Both the position numbers and the translations under genes were made by a program. Of a DNA stretch of 64,000 nt, positions 22,736-32,101 are shown in pieces; within the stretch, counting starts at the first letter, position 1; each line of letters begins with the position of its first letter. The notes under the pieces are model-generated. The model was given only the letters and a program-made list of their open reading frames with translations. It searched no databases and was not told where the DNA came from. The stretch covers positions 1 through 64,000 of the forward strand of contig MCFE01000318.1 of NCBI GenBank assembly GCA_002104905.1, written 5' to 3'. Origin of the DNA: Basidiobolus meristosporus CBS 931.73. Lineage: Eukaryota; Basidiobolomycota; Basidiobolomycetes; Basidiobolales; Basidiobolaceae.

Positions 22736-23066
22736 GTTGTAAAAATTCGGAATTCCACCTGAATATTCACCCAACTTAGTCACTTGGATCATTACCTACA
22801 TATCTTAGAGAATACTGACCAAATTCCTTGTTGGGATTTACTGGGAATATTTACCCAGAACATGAAAATTCGATAAGTTGTCCAAACAGCCCCAAACTTT
22901 GCACACATGTTCTTGGGACCATTCTAAACATACTCTACATGCTTGTAATGTCAAGACCATATAAATGTATACATACTACTTTTACATTCAACAAATCATT
23001 AAGTGAAAACCACATAATCTACTTGTTCTCCCTGTCACTTCCAATATCTCCAAGACTCTTACAACA
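22736..23066 (+). repeat. Copia LTR (plus orientation)
   Basis: The sequence begins TGTTGTAAAAATT and ends CTCTTACAACA, like the LTRs of the complete copia at 31741-36430, with scattered differences and small deletions (331 versus 349 bases). A primer-site match (GGTTATGAGCC) follows directly at 23067. Confidence 0.88.
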
Positions 23067-23250
23067 GGTTATGAGCCTATCTCCAAGTCTCTCACAACAG
23101 GTTATGGGCCCCAAGCTGTCACTCCATGCAATATCTACTACTGATATTACCTGAACTTTTCACTCTGCTGAAAAGTGGGATGGATCTAACTACCAAGTGT
23201 GGAAGGTGACAATGAAGCTGCTGCTAACAGGAAAGAGGCTTTTGGGATAT
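23067..23250 (+). pseudogene. Copia 5' leader and start of gag, truncated
   Basis: After the LTR comes GGTTATGAGCC, then a roughly 33-bp near-duplicate ending in a second CACAACAGGTTATGGGCCCC. The beginning of copia gag follows, equivalent to the first about 45 residues encoded at 32094, with an in-frame TGA. Homology to gag stops at about 23250, where the sequence switches to the opposite strand of a copia 3' region. Confidence 0.75.
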
Positions 23251-25093
23251 ACTTGTCTCTAGCTAATGGTTTGGTAAATATGTCTGCAATCATTTCATCT
23301 GTAGGACAGTAAACTAAGCTAACTAATTTATTCTCTATAGCTTCTCGTATGAAATGATGTCTAATATCTATATGCTTGGTTCTAGCATGAAAAGTTGGAT
23401 TTCTACCTAATTGTATACATCCTTGATTATCTTGAAATAAAGTAATAGGCATTTTTTGACATAGGCCTAAATCTGTAAAGAGTTTTCTTAACCACATTGC
23501 TTCTTTTGTAGCTTCACAGGCTGCCATATACTCTGCCTCTGTAGCAGAAAGTGCTACGGTTGGTTGCTTTCTTGAATTCCATGAAATGGCTCCTTTACAG
23601 TAAAGAAAGGTGTATCCTGTGGTGGATCTTCTGTCTTCCAAATTTCATCCCCAATCTGCATCAGAGTATCCCACAAGATCTTGTTCTGAGTCCTTATAAG
23701 TGTATCTTAAGCAAATATCAGCAGTTCCTTTTAGGTATCTAAAAATCTGCTTAACTGCTGCAATATGATCAGATCCATAGTTCTGATTATGTTGGCTGAC
23801 AACTCCCACTGAATATGAGATATCTGGACATGTTCCAAGCATGATATACATCAGACTGCCGACCATAGATTGATAAGGAAAGTCAGGGCTTCCAGATGGC
23901 ACCAAGCTCTCTTGATTTGGTTGAGTTTTGACCAAGTTAAGGTTTGTCTCCATTGGGGTAGCTGCCGGTTTACAGTCTTCCATTTGGTACTTCTTTAGTA
24001 CATCTTGTATATACTTGGATTGGCTTAGGGTAATAGTCTGGGTACTTCTGTCTATGGAGAACTTAATCCCTAAGTAGTAACTGAGTTCTCCTAGATTGGA
24101 CATCTTGAACTCCTTAGATAGGCTGGATCTTGTCTCTTCCTATGTTTCTAGGTTATTGACAGCTATATTAAGATCATCCACATATAGAGCTAATAAAATT
24201 GGATTTGCTCTATCAGCTGCCAGTTTACAGTCTTCCATTTGGTACTTCTTTAGTATATCTTTAATATACTTAGATTGGCTTAGGGTGATAGTCTGGGTAC
24301 TTCTGTATATGGAGAACTTAATCCCTAAGTAGTAACTGAGTTCTTCTAGATTGGACATCTTGAACTCTTTAGATAGGCTGTATTTAGTCTCTTCCAGTGT
24401 TGCTAGGTTATTGGTGGCTATAATAAGATCATCCACATATAAAGCTAATAGAGCTGAATTTGCTCTATCTGGCTTATAGTATATACTATAGTCAGCATTA
24501 CTCCTTTTGAAACTCAAAGATGCCAAATAAGAATCTATCTTGCAATTCCAGGCTCTCAGTGATTGTTTGAGACCATAGAGTGATTTTTAAGCTTGCAGAC
24601 CAAAAGGGGGTTATCTTGGTCAACAAGCCCATCAGGCTGGTCCATATACACATCTCATCAAGTTCTCCATTCAAAAATGCAGTTTTACATCCTCTTGATG
24701 AATAAAAAACTTATATTTGGCTGAAATAGCCAATATTAATCTGATGGAATTAAACTTGGCTACCAGTGCAAAGGTCTCAGTATAGTAAAGTCCTTTTGTT
24801 TGAGAGTATCCTTTGGCTACAAGTCTTGCTTTGTATCTTTCAATTGTACCACCAGCCTTGTATTTTGTCTTGAAGACCCATCTGCATCCAATTGATATTT
24901 GGTTGATTGGTAATTTGACTAAGTCCCAAGTTTGATTTTCCATCAGGGCCTGATATTCCTCAGTCATTGCAGATCTCCAAAACTTTGTCTGAGGGCTTTT
25001 TTGGATCTTTTTTACAGTCTGGGGCTCATCAATATGGACTGAATAGGCATAGGCTAAGTTTGTACCCTCATTGATATAATAATTTGGGCTATT
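23251..25093 (-). pseudogene. Copia pol fragment: reverse transcriptase and RNase H
   Basis: The minus strand encodes the RT and RNase H part of a Ty1/copia polyprotein. RNase H is seen as STTGYTFLYCKGAISWNS, ATEAEYMAACEA and the 'HIDIRHHFIRE' tail. RT is seen as LYVDDLIIATNN and SYYLGIKFSI. The LYVDD active-site block occurs twice because of a tandem duplication of about 255 bp. Frames are interrupted by stops and small shifts. Together with 28527-29542 it forms one copia copy split by the Harbinger element at 25094-28526. Confidence 0.85.
23961..24470 (-). repeat. About 255-bp tandem duplication inside copia RT
   Basis: The segment 23961-24214 is repeated at about 24215-24470. Both encode YVDDL...EFKMSNL-ELSYYLGIKFSI-RSTQTITLSQSKYI. 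The copies are diverged: one reads IDRSTQ and QDVLKKYQ, the other IYRSTQ and KDILKKYQ. The complete copia at 31741-36430 has the IYRSTQ/KDILKKYQ version. Confidence 0.8.
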
Positions 25094-25276
25094 AGACGTG
25101 TTCCATTGGATAGTGCCACATAGTGCCAGCCTGTTTATAGTGCTGGATCGATTTGGCACCCTATGGCACTATCTGGCACTATAATTTCTACCATGATGCC
25201 AGTGGTATGATAAAGTTACTGGTAATTTTACTCAATCTTACTGATGTTGCTCAGAATAGTGCTTTCCTTGCTTTAT

Positions 25277-26161
25277 TTACTCTTCATAATGCTCCAGACA
25301 CATTTCTCTCAGTGGATGTCTTCTTGTATGAACATACTGTGCATTAATAAGTATCTTAACTATTTTACCTATTCTGCTGTTTTCTCCTATATATGACTTT
25401 CCTCTGTATTTACCTGCCAATATGCTGAATCTCTTCAGATATCCAAATGTGTGCTCTACCCTTACTCTGAAATGATTAAATATCTCATTGTAGAGCTTCT
25501 GCTTCCTGCTAAGCACACCATTCCTTGGCTTCCTATAAGCTGTAATACATCCTAATCTATGACAATCCTCTCCTATATAGGCTAAGTCTGCCATACATTT
25601 CTCCCCTCTACTGAATTCAGGATGATTCTCTACCCAGAGTGCTTTGTCATGCCTACTTCCAGCAAATGGCCCACTAAACCAGATGATGTTACCCTCAATG
25701 TCAGACAGTGCTTGAAACTTCACACAGTATGCCTTGTACCTGCCAGAATAAAAGTGCCTCTGCCCTCTAGAAGGTCTGTTAATCCTCACTGGGAAGGTAT
25801 CCAAAATACTCCTTATATGGAACCTGTTGCTGAACACTCTGGGATATGGAAGTCTATTGGAGCTTCTGAACCCAGTATTCCAAGCTTGCTCTAAGTCATT
25901 CATACCCTCTGCAAGGTGGTTCTCCATTGCTGTCAGCTGGGAATGAAAGCTTCTAGGACTTTTGTTGCCATGGATGGTGGGATGAAATCTTGTAGGGCAA
26001 TAGTTCTTGTAATAGCAGAGAAGCTTAACAAGGGATCTCCTTGAGTAGATTGGGGTTGATGGTCCACAGTACTTGGTATAGATCTCCTCCAGTGTGTCAA
26101 AAGGAAATCCAGTGGTAGTGATGGGATTGATGAGAAAAGACCATTCAGATGAGTAAGTCAT
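25277..26161 (-). CDS. Harbinger-type DDE transposase (HARBI1-like)
   Basis: The minus-strand frame is open from 26203; the first ATG is at 26161 and gives 294 residues. Motifs in order are LDTFPVRI (first catalytic Asp), then YSGRYKAYCVKFQALSD and GPFAGSRHDKALW. These are followed by MADLAYIGEDC (second Asp region) and RVRVEHTFGYLKRFSIL (catalytic Glu with the usual R-EH-FG-LK-F). This is the DDE_Tnp_4 fold of PIF/Harbinger transposases. Known role: cut-and-paste transposition with a partner DNA-binding protein. The catalytic core looks intact. The N-terminal helix-turn-helix part is short, so an upstream exon may be missing. No frameshift is seen within the frame. Confidence 0.82.
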   Translation of the reverse strand: MTYSSEWSFLINPITTTGFPFDTLEEIYTKYCGPSTPIYSRRSLVKLLCYYKNYCPTRFHPTIHGNKSPRSFHSQLTAMENHLAEGMNDLEQAWNTGFRSSNRLPYPRVFSNRFHIRSILDTFPVRINRPSRGQRHFYSGRYKAYCVKFQALSDIEGNIIWFSGPFAGSRHDKALWVENHPEFSRGEKCMADLAYIGEDCHRLGCITAYRKPRNGVLSRKQKLYNEIFNHFRVRVEHTFGYLKRFSILAGKYRGKSYIGENSRIGKIVKILINAQYVHTRRHPLREMCLEHYEE

Positions 26162-26520
26162 ATTAAAATTGATGGATGATTGTATGGAGGCGGTTTGAAT
26201 CAATTCGGCGCAATCCGCGTTATTTATCTGATTTTTAACACATTTTGGTTAAATCTCCATCAATTGCCATGTATCCCATCATTATGTCGCAAAAATCATC
26301 CGCAAACAATGCCTTGGTACTTTTATTGATGCTTTAATCATAGGTCTATAATCAAATAGGAAATCTGCAATTGATGTGATCTGATCCGTGTCAACGCAAT
26401 CCGAGATGCATCATGCATAATATATGGAAAATTCAACAATCACTTTAGTTTTCATATATATTTCATATAAGACCAGGTTGATGCCAATATACTGCTGTAT
26501 AAGTATCCAAATCTGTTGCT

Positions 26521-27783
26521 ATGGTCCCCATACCAAGCCTCAACTCATCTTTAGTACAACCCAGACAAAACCCATCCCCCAGCTCACAAGCACGGTCCGG
26601 ACCGGAAAAGTCAATGTTGGATCCGTTTGAGTTCTTGCCAAATGATTTTAGTATGGCCCAAGTGTCTATGATGAGCCTTCATACAGATATTTGGGCACTA
26701 CTGATTAATCTAGCAGAACTAGATACCTCAGAGAGTTGACAAAGATAGAAGAATTTGAGTAGAAAGCTGTGGCATGAGTTCTACATCAAGATGCCAGCCG
26801 ATGTATGTAAAAAGATATATAACAAGACAAGTATTGAAATCAAGAATGAGCTGAGAGTGAGGGGATTTGACAAAGAAGCCGCGCGGGAACAATTTTGCGC
26901 GCAATTTGCACAGTACGGGCCGGACGCGTCCGTTCGTGCCTCAACTTTGGGAACCAAAGAGATTTTGAATGAGTTTTTGCCTCAAATGACTAATGTACTA
27001 CGTGATATATTAGTAGAGCTAAGTGGCTTCTGAGAGCAATATACACAGGACTCATCCAGGCAACAGCTCCAAAGTATCAGACAGAGGGTAAGTGAATACC
27101 TTGAGGAATCAGATGGTGAGCTTCAGGAGGAAGAATACAGACCGCAAGCAACATTGTCCAGATTGCGCCAGCATGCCTTGCTAGATTCCCTACCATCTCT
27201 TGCAACCACAGCGCGCCGGCGCATGTCAGTCCAGAGTACGCCAACACCCTTTACTAGAACGCCCCGCGTCAAGTCAACGCGCATTGAGTCAACCCGCGTT
27301 GGGTCAACGCGCGCGCTTCAGAGCAAAACTACAAGAACTTGCCAAACTGCTCATTTAGACACAAGTCCATAGGAGCAGACCAAGTCGCGTCAACATGCGG
27401 CATCACATCAAACTCAGCCAAGGGCCATCTCAACGCATCAAGGTGCGCCTGCGCGTGCTGTCTCGCCTGACCATCAGCAAGTTACTTCTGGTGAACTGAC
27501 TGATGATGACCAACATGAAGTGCCTCAACCACCGGAGCCCTTGGCAAGTAAAAGAACGCGTCAGCGCATGGCACTACAGGCCGGTTCAGTTGGTTCAGTC
27601 GGAGCGGTTCAGCGCGGCCAAGCTGCAGCATTGCACTCATCAACTAGGAGGCAAAATACTGACTACAAATACACAAGTAGCCAAGATGATAGTCAGCCAG
27701 GAAGTAGTATAGGTGTGCAAAGTGAGTCACTACCAAATGCTTCAGTAGTAATCCCTGTGAGAAAAAAACCCAGGAGAAGATGA
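26521..27783 (+). pseudogene. Second ORF of the Harbinger element, interrupted by stops
   Basis: One reading frame runs from 26521 to 27783 on the plus strand, divergent from the transposase. It is broken by TGA at 26737, TAG at 26746, TGA at 27031 and TAG at 27370. The N-terminal third is helical and acidic. The C-terminal half is rich in Ser, Thr, Arg and Gln, with a short TRxxSTR-type repeat near 27260-27310, and ends in a basic KKPRRR that could be a nuclear localisation signal. Harbinger elements typically encode a Myb-like partner protein; I see no Myb motif, so the equivalence is by position only. Confidence 0.6.
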
Positions 27784-28526
27784 TGCGATTGCTTTGAATC
27801 ACTCACATTTGTAATGATCCTGACAACCCTTTTTTTTTGCAATCCAAATCGAGCCACAGCAAATCAGTGATCATCAAATTTTTGATATAAGTAATATCAA
27901 GGTTGTCTCACATTTGAGACAGAACCCCTATAAATAAACACCCTGCATATATATACGTCATCTGTACTACCAGTGCAGCTATTGGATCTGTTTCGCACCT
28001 ACACAATCGTTTGCGTGCTAGCTATGACACCTTGTCCAATCACTAGGATCAGGGATTTACTTGCTCAATGGGCAAAATGGGATATTTAATGGCGAATCAG
28101 GTAGCTTTTTCAGTAGTCAATGAGCCAATTGGGGGCTGCCAGTTTCAGGATACTTTTGGACCAATTAACCACTGAGATACCGTCCAATTGGAGTGAGGGT
28201 AACCAAAATGGTAAGTATCAGTGTAGTTTATAGTGTGATACACATTTATTTCCATTTACGTTAAAGAAACATATCCAAATACCGGATTTTACCTGCCATT
28301 ATAGTGGTATCCAATCGCGCACGTGATGCAAACATTACGAGTTGGCGCAATCATCCACGCCAACCTCATCATGTACGATTGTGCCATTGTGTGCGAGATC
28401 GTCCCGCATAGTGCAAAATTGTCCAAGAACAATCCTGCCTTCTGGTAGCTATAATATTGCGCCCAATTGTTCTTTGTGACCGCGGATTGCGCCGCACGCC
28501 CTGGCACGGTACAATGGAACAAGTCT
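27784..28526. other. Subterminal non-coding part of the Harbinger element
   Basis: About 740 bases between the second ORF and the right terminal repeat. I see no coding frame. The last 200 bases are rich in GCGCAAT-type motifs, which could be subterminal transposase sites, but this is not shown. Confidence 0.4.
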
Positions 28527-29542
28527 ATTTCTTGTCCAATTGGATCTCGGAGCATTTGATACTGGAATGATCACTTCTGGGATATTCCTGGGCACTGATT
28601 CTGGCTGAACCACGGTTGTAGAGTCCTCTTGAGTGAAAAAATTTTCATTGTTTTGCTCTGATTCAATCCTGACAATTGGTGGACTTGAGATCAGATTTTT
28701 GTCATCATCTCATGTCATTTTTTGTGAAAATTTTGAATTTTCATCAAACAACACATCCCTGGACTTGTTTAGCTTCTTTGCTTTGCTATTGTAGAGTCTG
28801 TATGCCTTACTCTTATTGCAGTAGCCCAAAAATATGCATTATACACTTTTTGGCTCAAATTTGACTGATTTCCCGGTGGTTTCTTGGCATATGCTATACA
28901 CACAAACATTCTTAGATGTTCTGCACTTTGTCTGCATCCATACCATGCTTCAAATTGAGTAGAATCACAAAGTATTCTGCTATAACTCCTAATTATAAGA
29001 TATACAGCAGTGGCAACTAATTCTGCCCAAAAATCATCGGATAATTTTTGATCATGGGTCATGGGTCTTGCCATATCAATTATGGATCTGTTAGCACATT
29101 CTGTTACTCCATTTTGCTGTGGGGGGTATGGTACAGTGGTCTCTGCTTTATCCCATGAATTTTGCAGAAATGGATGAAAAGTTTTGAGGTATATCCTCCA
29201 CCATTGTCAGAGCATATTTTCATGATTTTTTTCACCAGTTTCTCTCTCCACCATAACTTTAAACTCCCTGAGCTTAGACAGAGCTTCCTCCCTTCTCTCC
29301 ATGAAGTAGACCTATGTGTAACTTGTATAATCATCAATAAAAGTGATTAAATGCTTCATCCCACCTGAGGATAAATTTTGCATAGGCCCACACAGATCTG
29401 AGTGAATTAGATCTAATTTTTCCTTAGTTCTGATCAGCCCAGAGCTCTTGAACAGTTGTCTGGCTTGTTTCCCATATATGCAGGCTTCACAGAGCTCCAA
29501 ATTAGCTGGGGGATCAATTTTTACTCCAGAAATTAGCTGAAC
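28527..29542 (-). pseudogene. Copia integrase region, other half of the split copy
   Basis: The minus strand encodes the copia integrase: LIHSDLCGPMQNLSSGGMKH (core), KICSDNGGGYTSKL, and the FWAELVATAVYLI and EAWYGCRQSAEHLR blocks. The reading continues into the linker ending at the ATT target site at 28527. Several stops and frameshifts are present. It aligns with 33430-34440 of the complete copia. The 29542 end abuts an oppositely oriented LTR fragment. Confidence 0.82.
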
Positions 29543-29706
29543 TTACTTAAAATATTTTCACCAAAAAACCAGGTACCCAGAACATGAAAATTTGCAAAGT
29601 TGTCCAAACAGCCCCAAACTTTGCACACATGTTCTTGGGACCTTCCTTAACCTATTCTACGTGTTTGTAATGCCAAGACCATGTGAACTGTAAATACTAC
29701 TTCTAC
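29543..29706 (+). repeat. Copia LTR internal fragment (plus orientation)
   Basis: The stretch ACTTAAAATATTTTCACC through ATACTACTTCTACA matches the middle of the copia LTR (around 31848-32010). Both LTR ends are missing. It sits between two minus-strand copia pol pieces, so a rearrangement brought them together. Confidence 0.75.
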
Positions 29707-29950
29707 AGCCTTGTATTTTGTCTTGAAGACCCATCTGCATCCAATTGATTTTTGGTTGATTGGTAATTTGACTAAGTCCCAAGTTTGATATTTCATCAGG
29801 ACCTGATATTCCTCAGTCATTGCAGATCTCCAAAACTTTGTCTGAGGGCTATTTAGGGCCTCTTTTACAGTCTGGGGTTTACCAATATGGACTGAATAGG
29901 CATAGGCTAAGTCGGTACCCTCATTGATATAGTAATATGGGCTATTTCTT
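29707..29950 (-). pseudogene. Copia RT N-terminal fragment
   Basis: The minus strand encodes NSPYYYINEGTDLAYAYSVHI, then FWRSAMTEEYQ and LPINQKSIGCRWVFKTKYKA. This is the start of the copia RT domain, equal to 34440-34680 of the complete element. It ends at 29950, where Harbinger-type terminal sequence begins. Confidence 0.8.
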
Positions 29951-30295
29951 AGACTTGTTCCATTGGATAGTGCCACATTGAGCCATGAGTGCCAAATGAG
30001 GCCATAGTGTGCCAGAGAGGCCATGTAAACCTGTACTTGGTCACAGAGTGTAAAACATAGCTCTGCATCTTCATGCAAAGCAGCCCCTGTGTATCACCTA
30101 TGATACAGGAGAAAATCCATTTTTTGATGTTTTTTTGAGGATCAATGTTGTGCAGGATATGTAAGAGCACAGAAGAACTGAGGACATGCATCAGGTACTT
30201 AATACCCATGGCACTCTGAATCTAGCTCCTGTGGCTTGTAACATGTCACAAAAATGCATGGCTCCATCTTGGTCCACTGGTACTATCTGGCACTA
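29951..30295. mobile_element. Harbinger-family terminal fragment
   Basis: It begins AGACTTGTTCCATTG followed by GATAGTGCCAC, the same terminus as the 25094 element, and has several further TGGCACTAT-like motifs to about 30295. No matching right terminus or target duplication is found, so it is truncated. The insertion point in copia lies a few bases away from that of the 25094 element, so it is an independent insertion. Confidence 0.6.
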
Positions 30296-30349
30296 TAAGT
30301 GCTTTGTATAGATCTTACTTTAGGGCTAATAATTAAATACAGTGCCAGA

Positions 30350-31740
30350 TCTATGCCATTGTTCATTCACCAGTTCCCATATATTCTGGTCTTCAGCAGG
30401 CACTGTAAGGTCAAGTACTTCATCTGCCAGTCTTTGCAATAAATCCTTGCAACATTCAAGTCAGTTTTCTTGAGCACTGCTCTTGAAAAAGTGCTGCAAC
30501 CTCTTGGTGTGCCTATTAATGTTGCAAAATTCCACCAAAGGCATTGTGATAGTCTTTTGAGTTCTTGACATAGTTGCTTTGTCTATCAGTAGGATCTCCA
30601 CTCAGTCTACAATGGAGGATGTGGAGGGAGTGGTAGTCAAATTGCCTTTCTCTGCAAGCTCATCTACCTCATTGGAGTGTAGCTCAATAGACTGTGCTTC
30701 TAACTCCTGAGAGAGCAGCTGTGTCTTATTGGTGATTTTTTTGGCTATTATAGGATTCAGCCTGCCTTTGGCTGACAGAGTTCATTGGTAGGAGCTGCAA
30801 CCTTTTTCTCATGCTTTCCTGTCTCGGGCTTTAGTAGACTTTTCTCTCTTTTCCGTTACCTTTATTGCTGCCAAGTCTTTTACTGCTACTTTGACCAAGT
30901 GCTTCTTGTAGTGTACTACACTTTCTCCTTGATGAATGTTGCATTGGTGCATCCATTTTTGCCTACTTGCTCTATGCCAGCACTCTCCTGGCAACCTGAT
31001 ATTTCTTTGCCACTTGTATGGAGCTTCCAGCCATGATTGTGAGAGACTCCTGAGAAAGCCGCATATTTTTATCACATACAGGTCCTTCCCTGCTACTGTG
31101 ACTGAGTACCACTTGTATGGTACAACATCTTCTCAATAAATGCTGCACTGATGCCTGTGTTTCTGCCTGCTTGTCACTTGCCTGCACTCTCCCCACAATC
31201 TGATGTTATTTGCTGATCATCTTGAGCTTTCAACCCTGCTTGAGACAGGCTCCTGAGAAAGCCAGTGGTTTTTATTGCTGTCAGGTCCTTCACTGCTACT
31301 TTGACGGAGTGCTTCTTGTGTTGGACTCCATTTTTCTCTGATACATGCTGGATTTATTAATCCATTTCTGCCTTTTTTCCCTTACTAGCACTCTTGCGGC
31401 TACCTGACACTTCTTTGCTACTTGTTTGCAGCTTTCAGTCATGCTTGTGACCAGCTATAGAGGAAGCCAATGGTTTTTAGCCATGGTACCCTTCTTCTTC
31501 TGCCCTTGATAGTTTCAGCTATTGTGGAGATATTTTCTTAGCATACCACTGCTGGTCCAAGATCCATTTGCTTGATTGAATCAAGGATGGTGCTCATGGA
31601 ACAGGTGAAGTACATTCTGATTAGCCTTGAGCTCCTGATGGTCCCATGGTGTGCCAGCCTTGAGGTAAAGCCATGCTAGACTTCTTAGAGCCTCTTGAAT
31701 ATTAGCCCACTCTTCATTTATACATTCAACAGCTTCATGG
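30350..31740 (-). pseudogene. ORFA copy 1, C-terminal part (repeat protein of the Tnp2-like transposon)
   Basis: Read on the minus strand from 31740, this matches ORFA copies at 42130-42862, 47608-48007 and 60110-61000. It holds the conserved LHLFHEHHP, then a Lys/Gln-rich linker (GTMAKNHWLP), three diverged repeats of about 203 bp, then a C-terminal block matching 'NIN-HTKRLQ' and 'YCKDLL'. Many stops break it. Its N-terminal half continues at 36431-37160, beyond the inserted copia. I recognise no domain with a known function. Confidence 0.6.
30850..31467 (-). repeat. Three tandem repeats of about 203 bp within ORFA copy 1
   Basis: Units end with CTCCTGAGAAAGCC at about 31061 and 31262, and with GAGGAAGCC at about 31467. 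Each contains ACTGCTACTTTGACnnAGT and a block near GCACTCTnnnGGCAACCTGA. On the minus strand they encode a Lys/Gln/Ser-rich repeat of about 67 residues (QVARR--A-DKQA followed by a SS-EGP-SDK-like end). Single units occur at 42640-42860, 47620-47825 and about 60390-60600 (opposite strand). Confidence 0.75.
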
Positions 31741-32089
31741 TGTTGTAAAAATTTGTAATTCCACCTAAATATTCACCTAACTTAGTCACTTGGATCATTA
31801 CCCTCAAATCCTAGAGAATACTGACCAAATTCTTTGTTGGGATTTACTTAAAATATTTTCACCAAAATACCAGGTACCCAGAATATGAAAATTCTCAAAG
31901 TTGTCCAAGCAGCCCCAAACTTTGCACACATGTTCTGGGGACCTTCCTTAACCTATTCTACATGTTTGTAATGCCAAGACCAGGTAAAAGTATAAATACT
32001 ACTCTTACATTCAATAAATCTTAAGGTGAAAACCACATAATCTACTTGTCCTCCCAATCACTTCCAATATCTCCAAGACTCTTACAACA
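31741..32089 (+). repeat. 5' LTR of the complete copia
   Basis: 349 bases, TGTTGTAAAAATTTG to CTCTTACAACA. A TATA-like TATAAATACT lies near 31999-32008, followed by AATAAAT, which would fit promoter and polyadenylation roles. Confidence 0.92.
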
Positions 32090-32101
32090 GGTTATGAGCC
32101 C
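32090..32101 (+). other. Copia primer-binding site for a half tRNA-iMet
   Basis: GGTTATGAGCCC directly follows the 5' LTR. It is the complement of the anticodon arm of fungal initiator tRNA-Met (GGGCTCATAACC). This is the arrangement known from Drosophila copia, where a tRNA fragment cut in the anticodon loop primes synthesis. The gag ATG (32094) lies inside it. Confidence 0.75.

Larger units (their letters stand above)
25094..28526 (-). mobile_element. PIF/Harbinger-like DNA transposon, 3433 bp
   Basis: The element has terminal inverted repeats: AGACGTGTTCCATTG at the left, and a right end whose reverse complement is AGACTTGTTCCATTG. Similarity continues for about 25 bp, to TGCCA on both sides. 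It is flanked by a 3-bp direct duplication, ATT (25091-25093 and 28527-28529). It lies within a copia copy, and the uninterrupted site can be read in the complete copia at about 34420-34450. It carries a DDE transposase (minus) and a second, divergent ORF (plus), the two-gene layout usual for Harbinger elements. The strand given is that of the transposase. A three-base duplication fits Harbinger, although TWA is the usual target. Confidence 0.88.
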
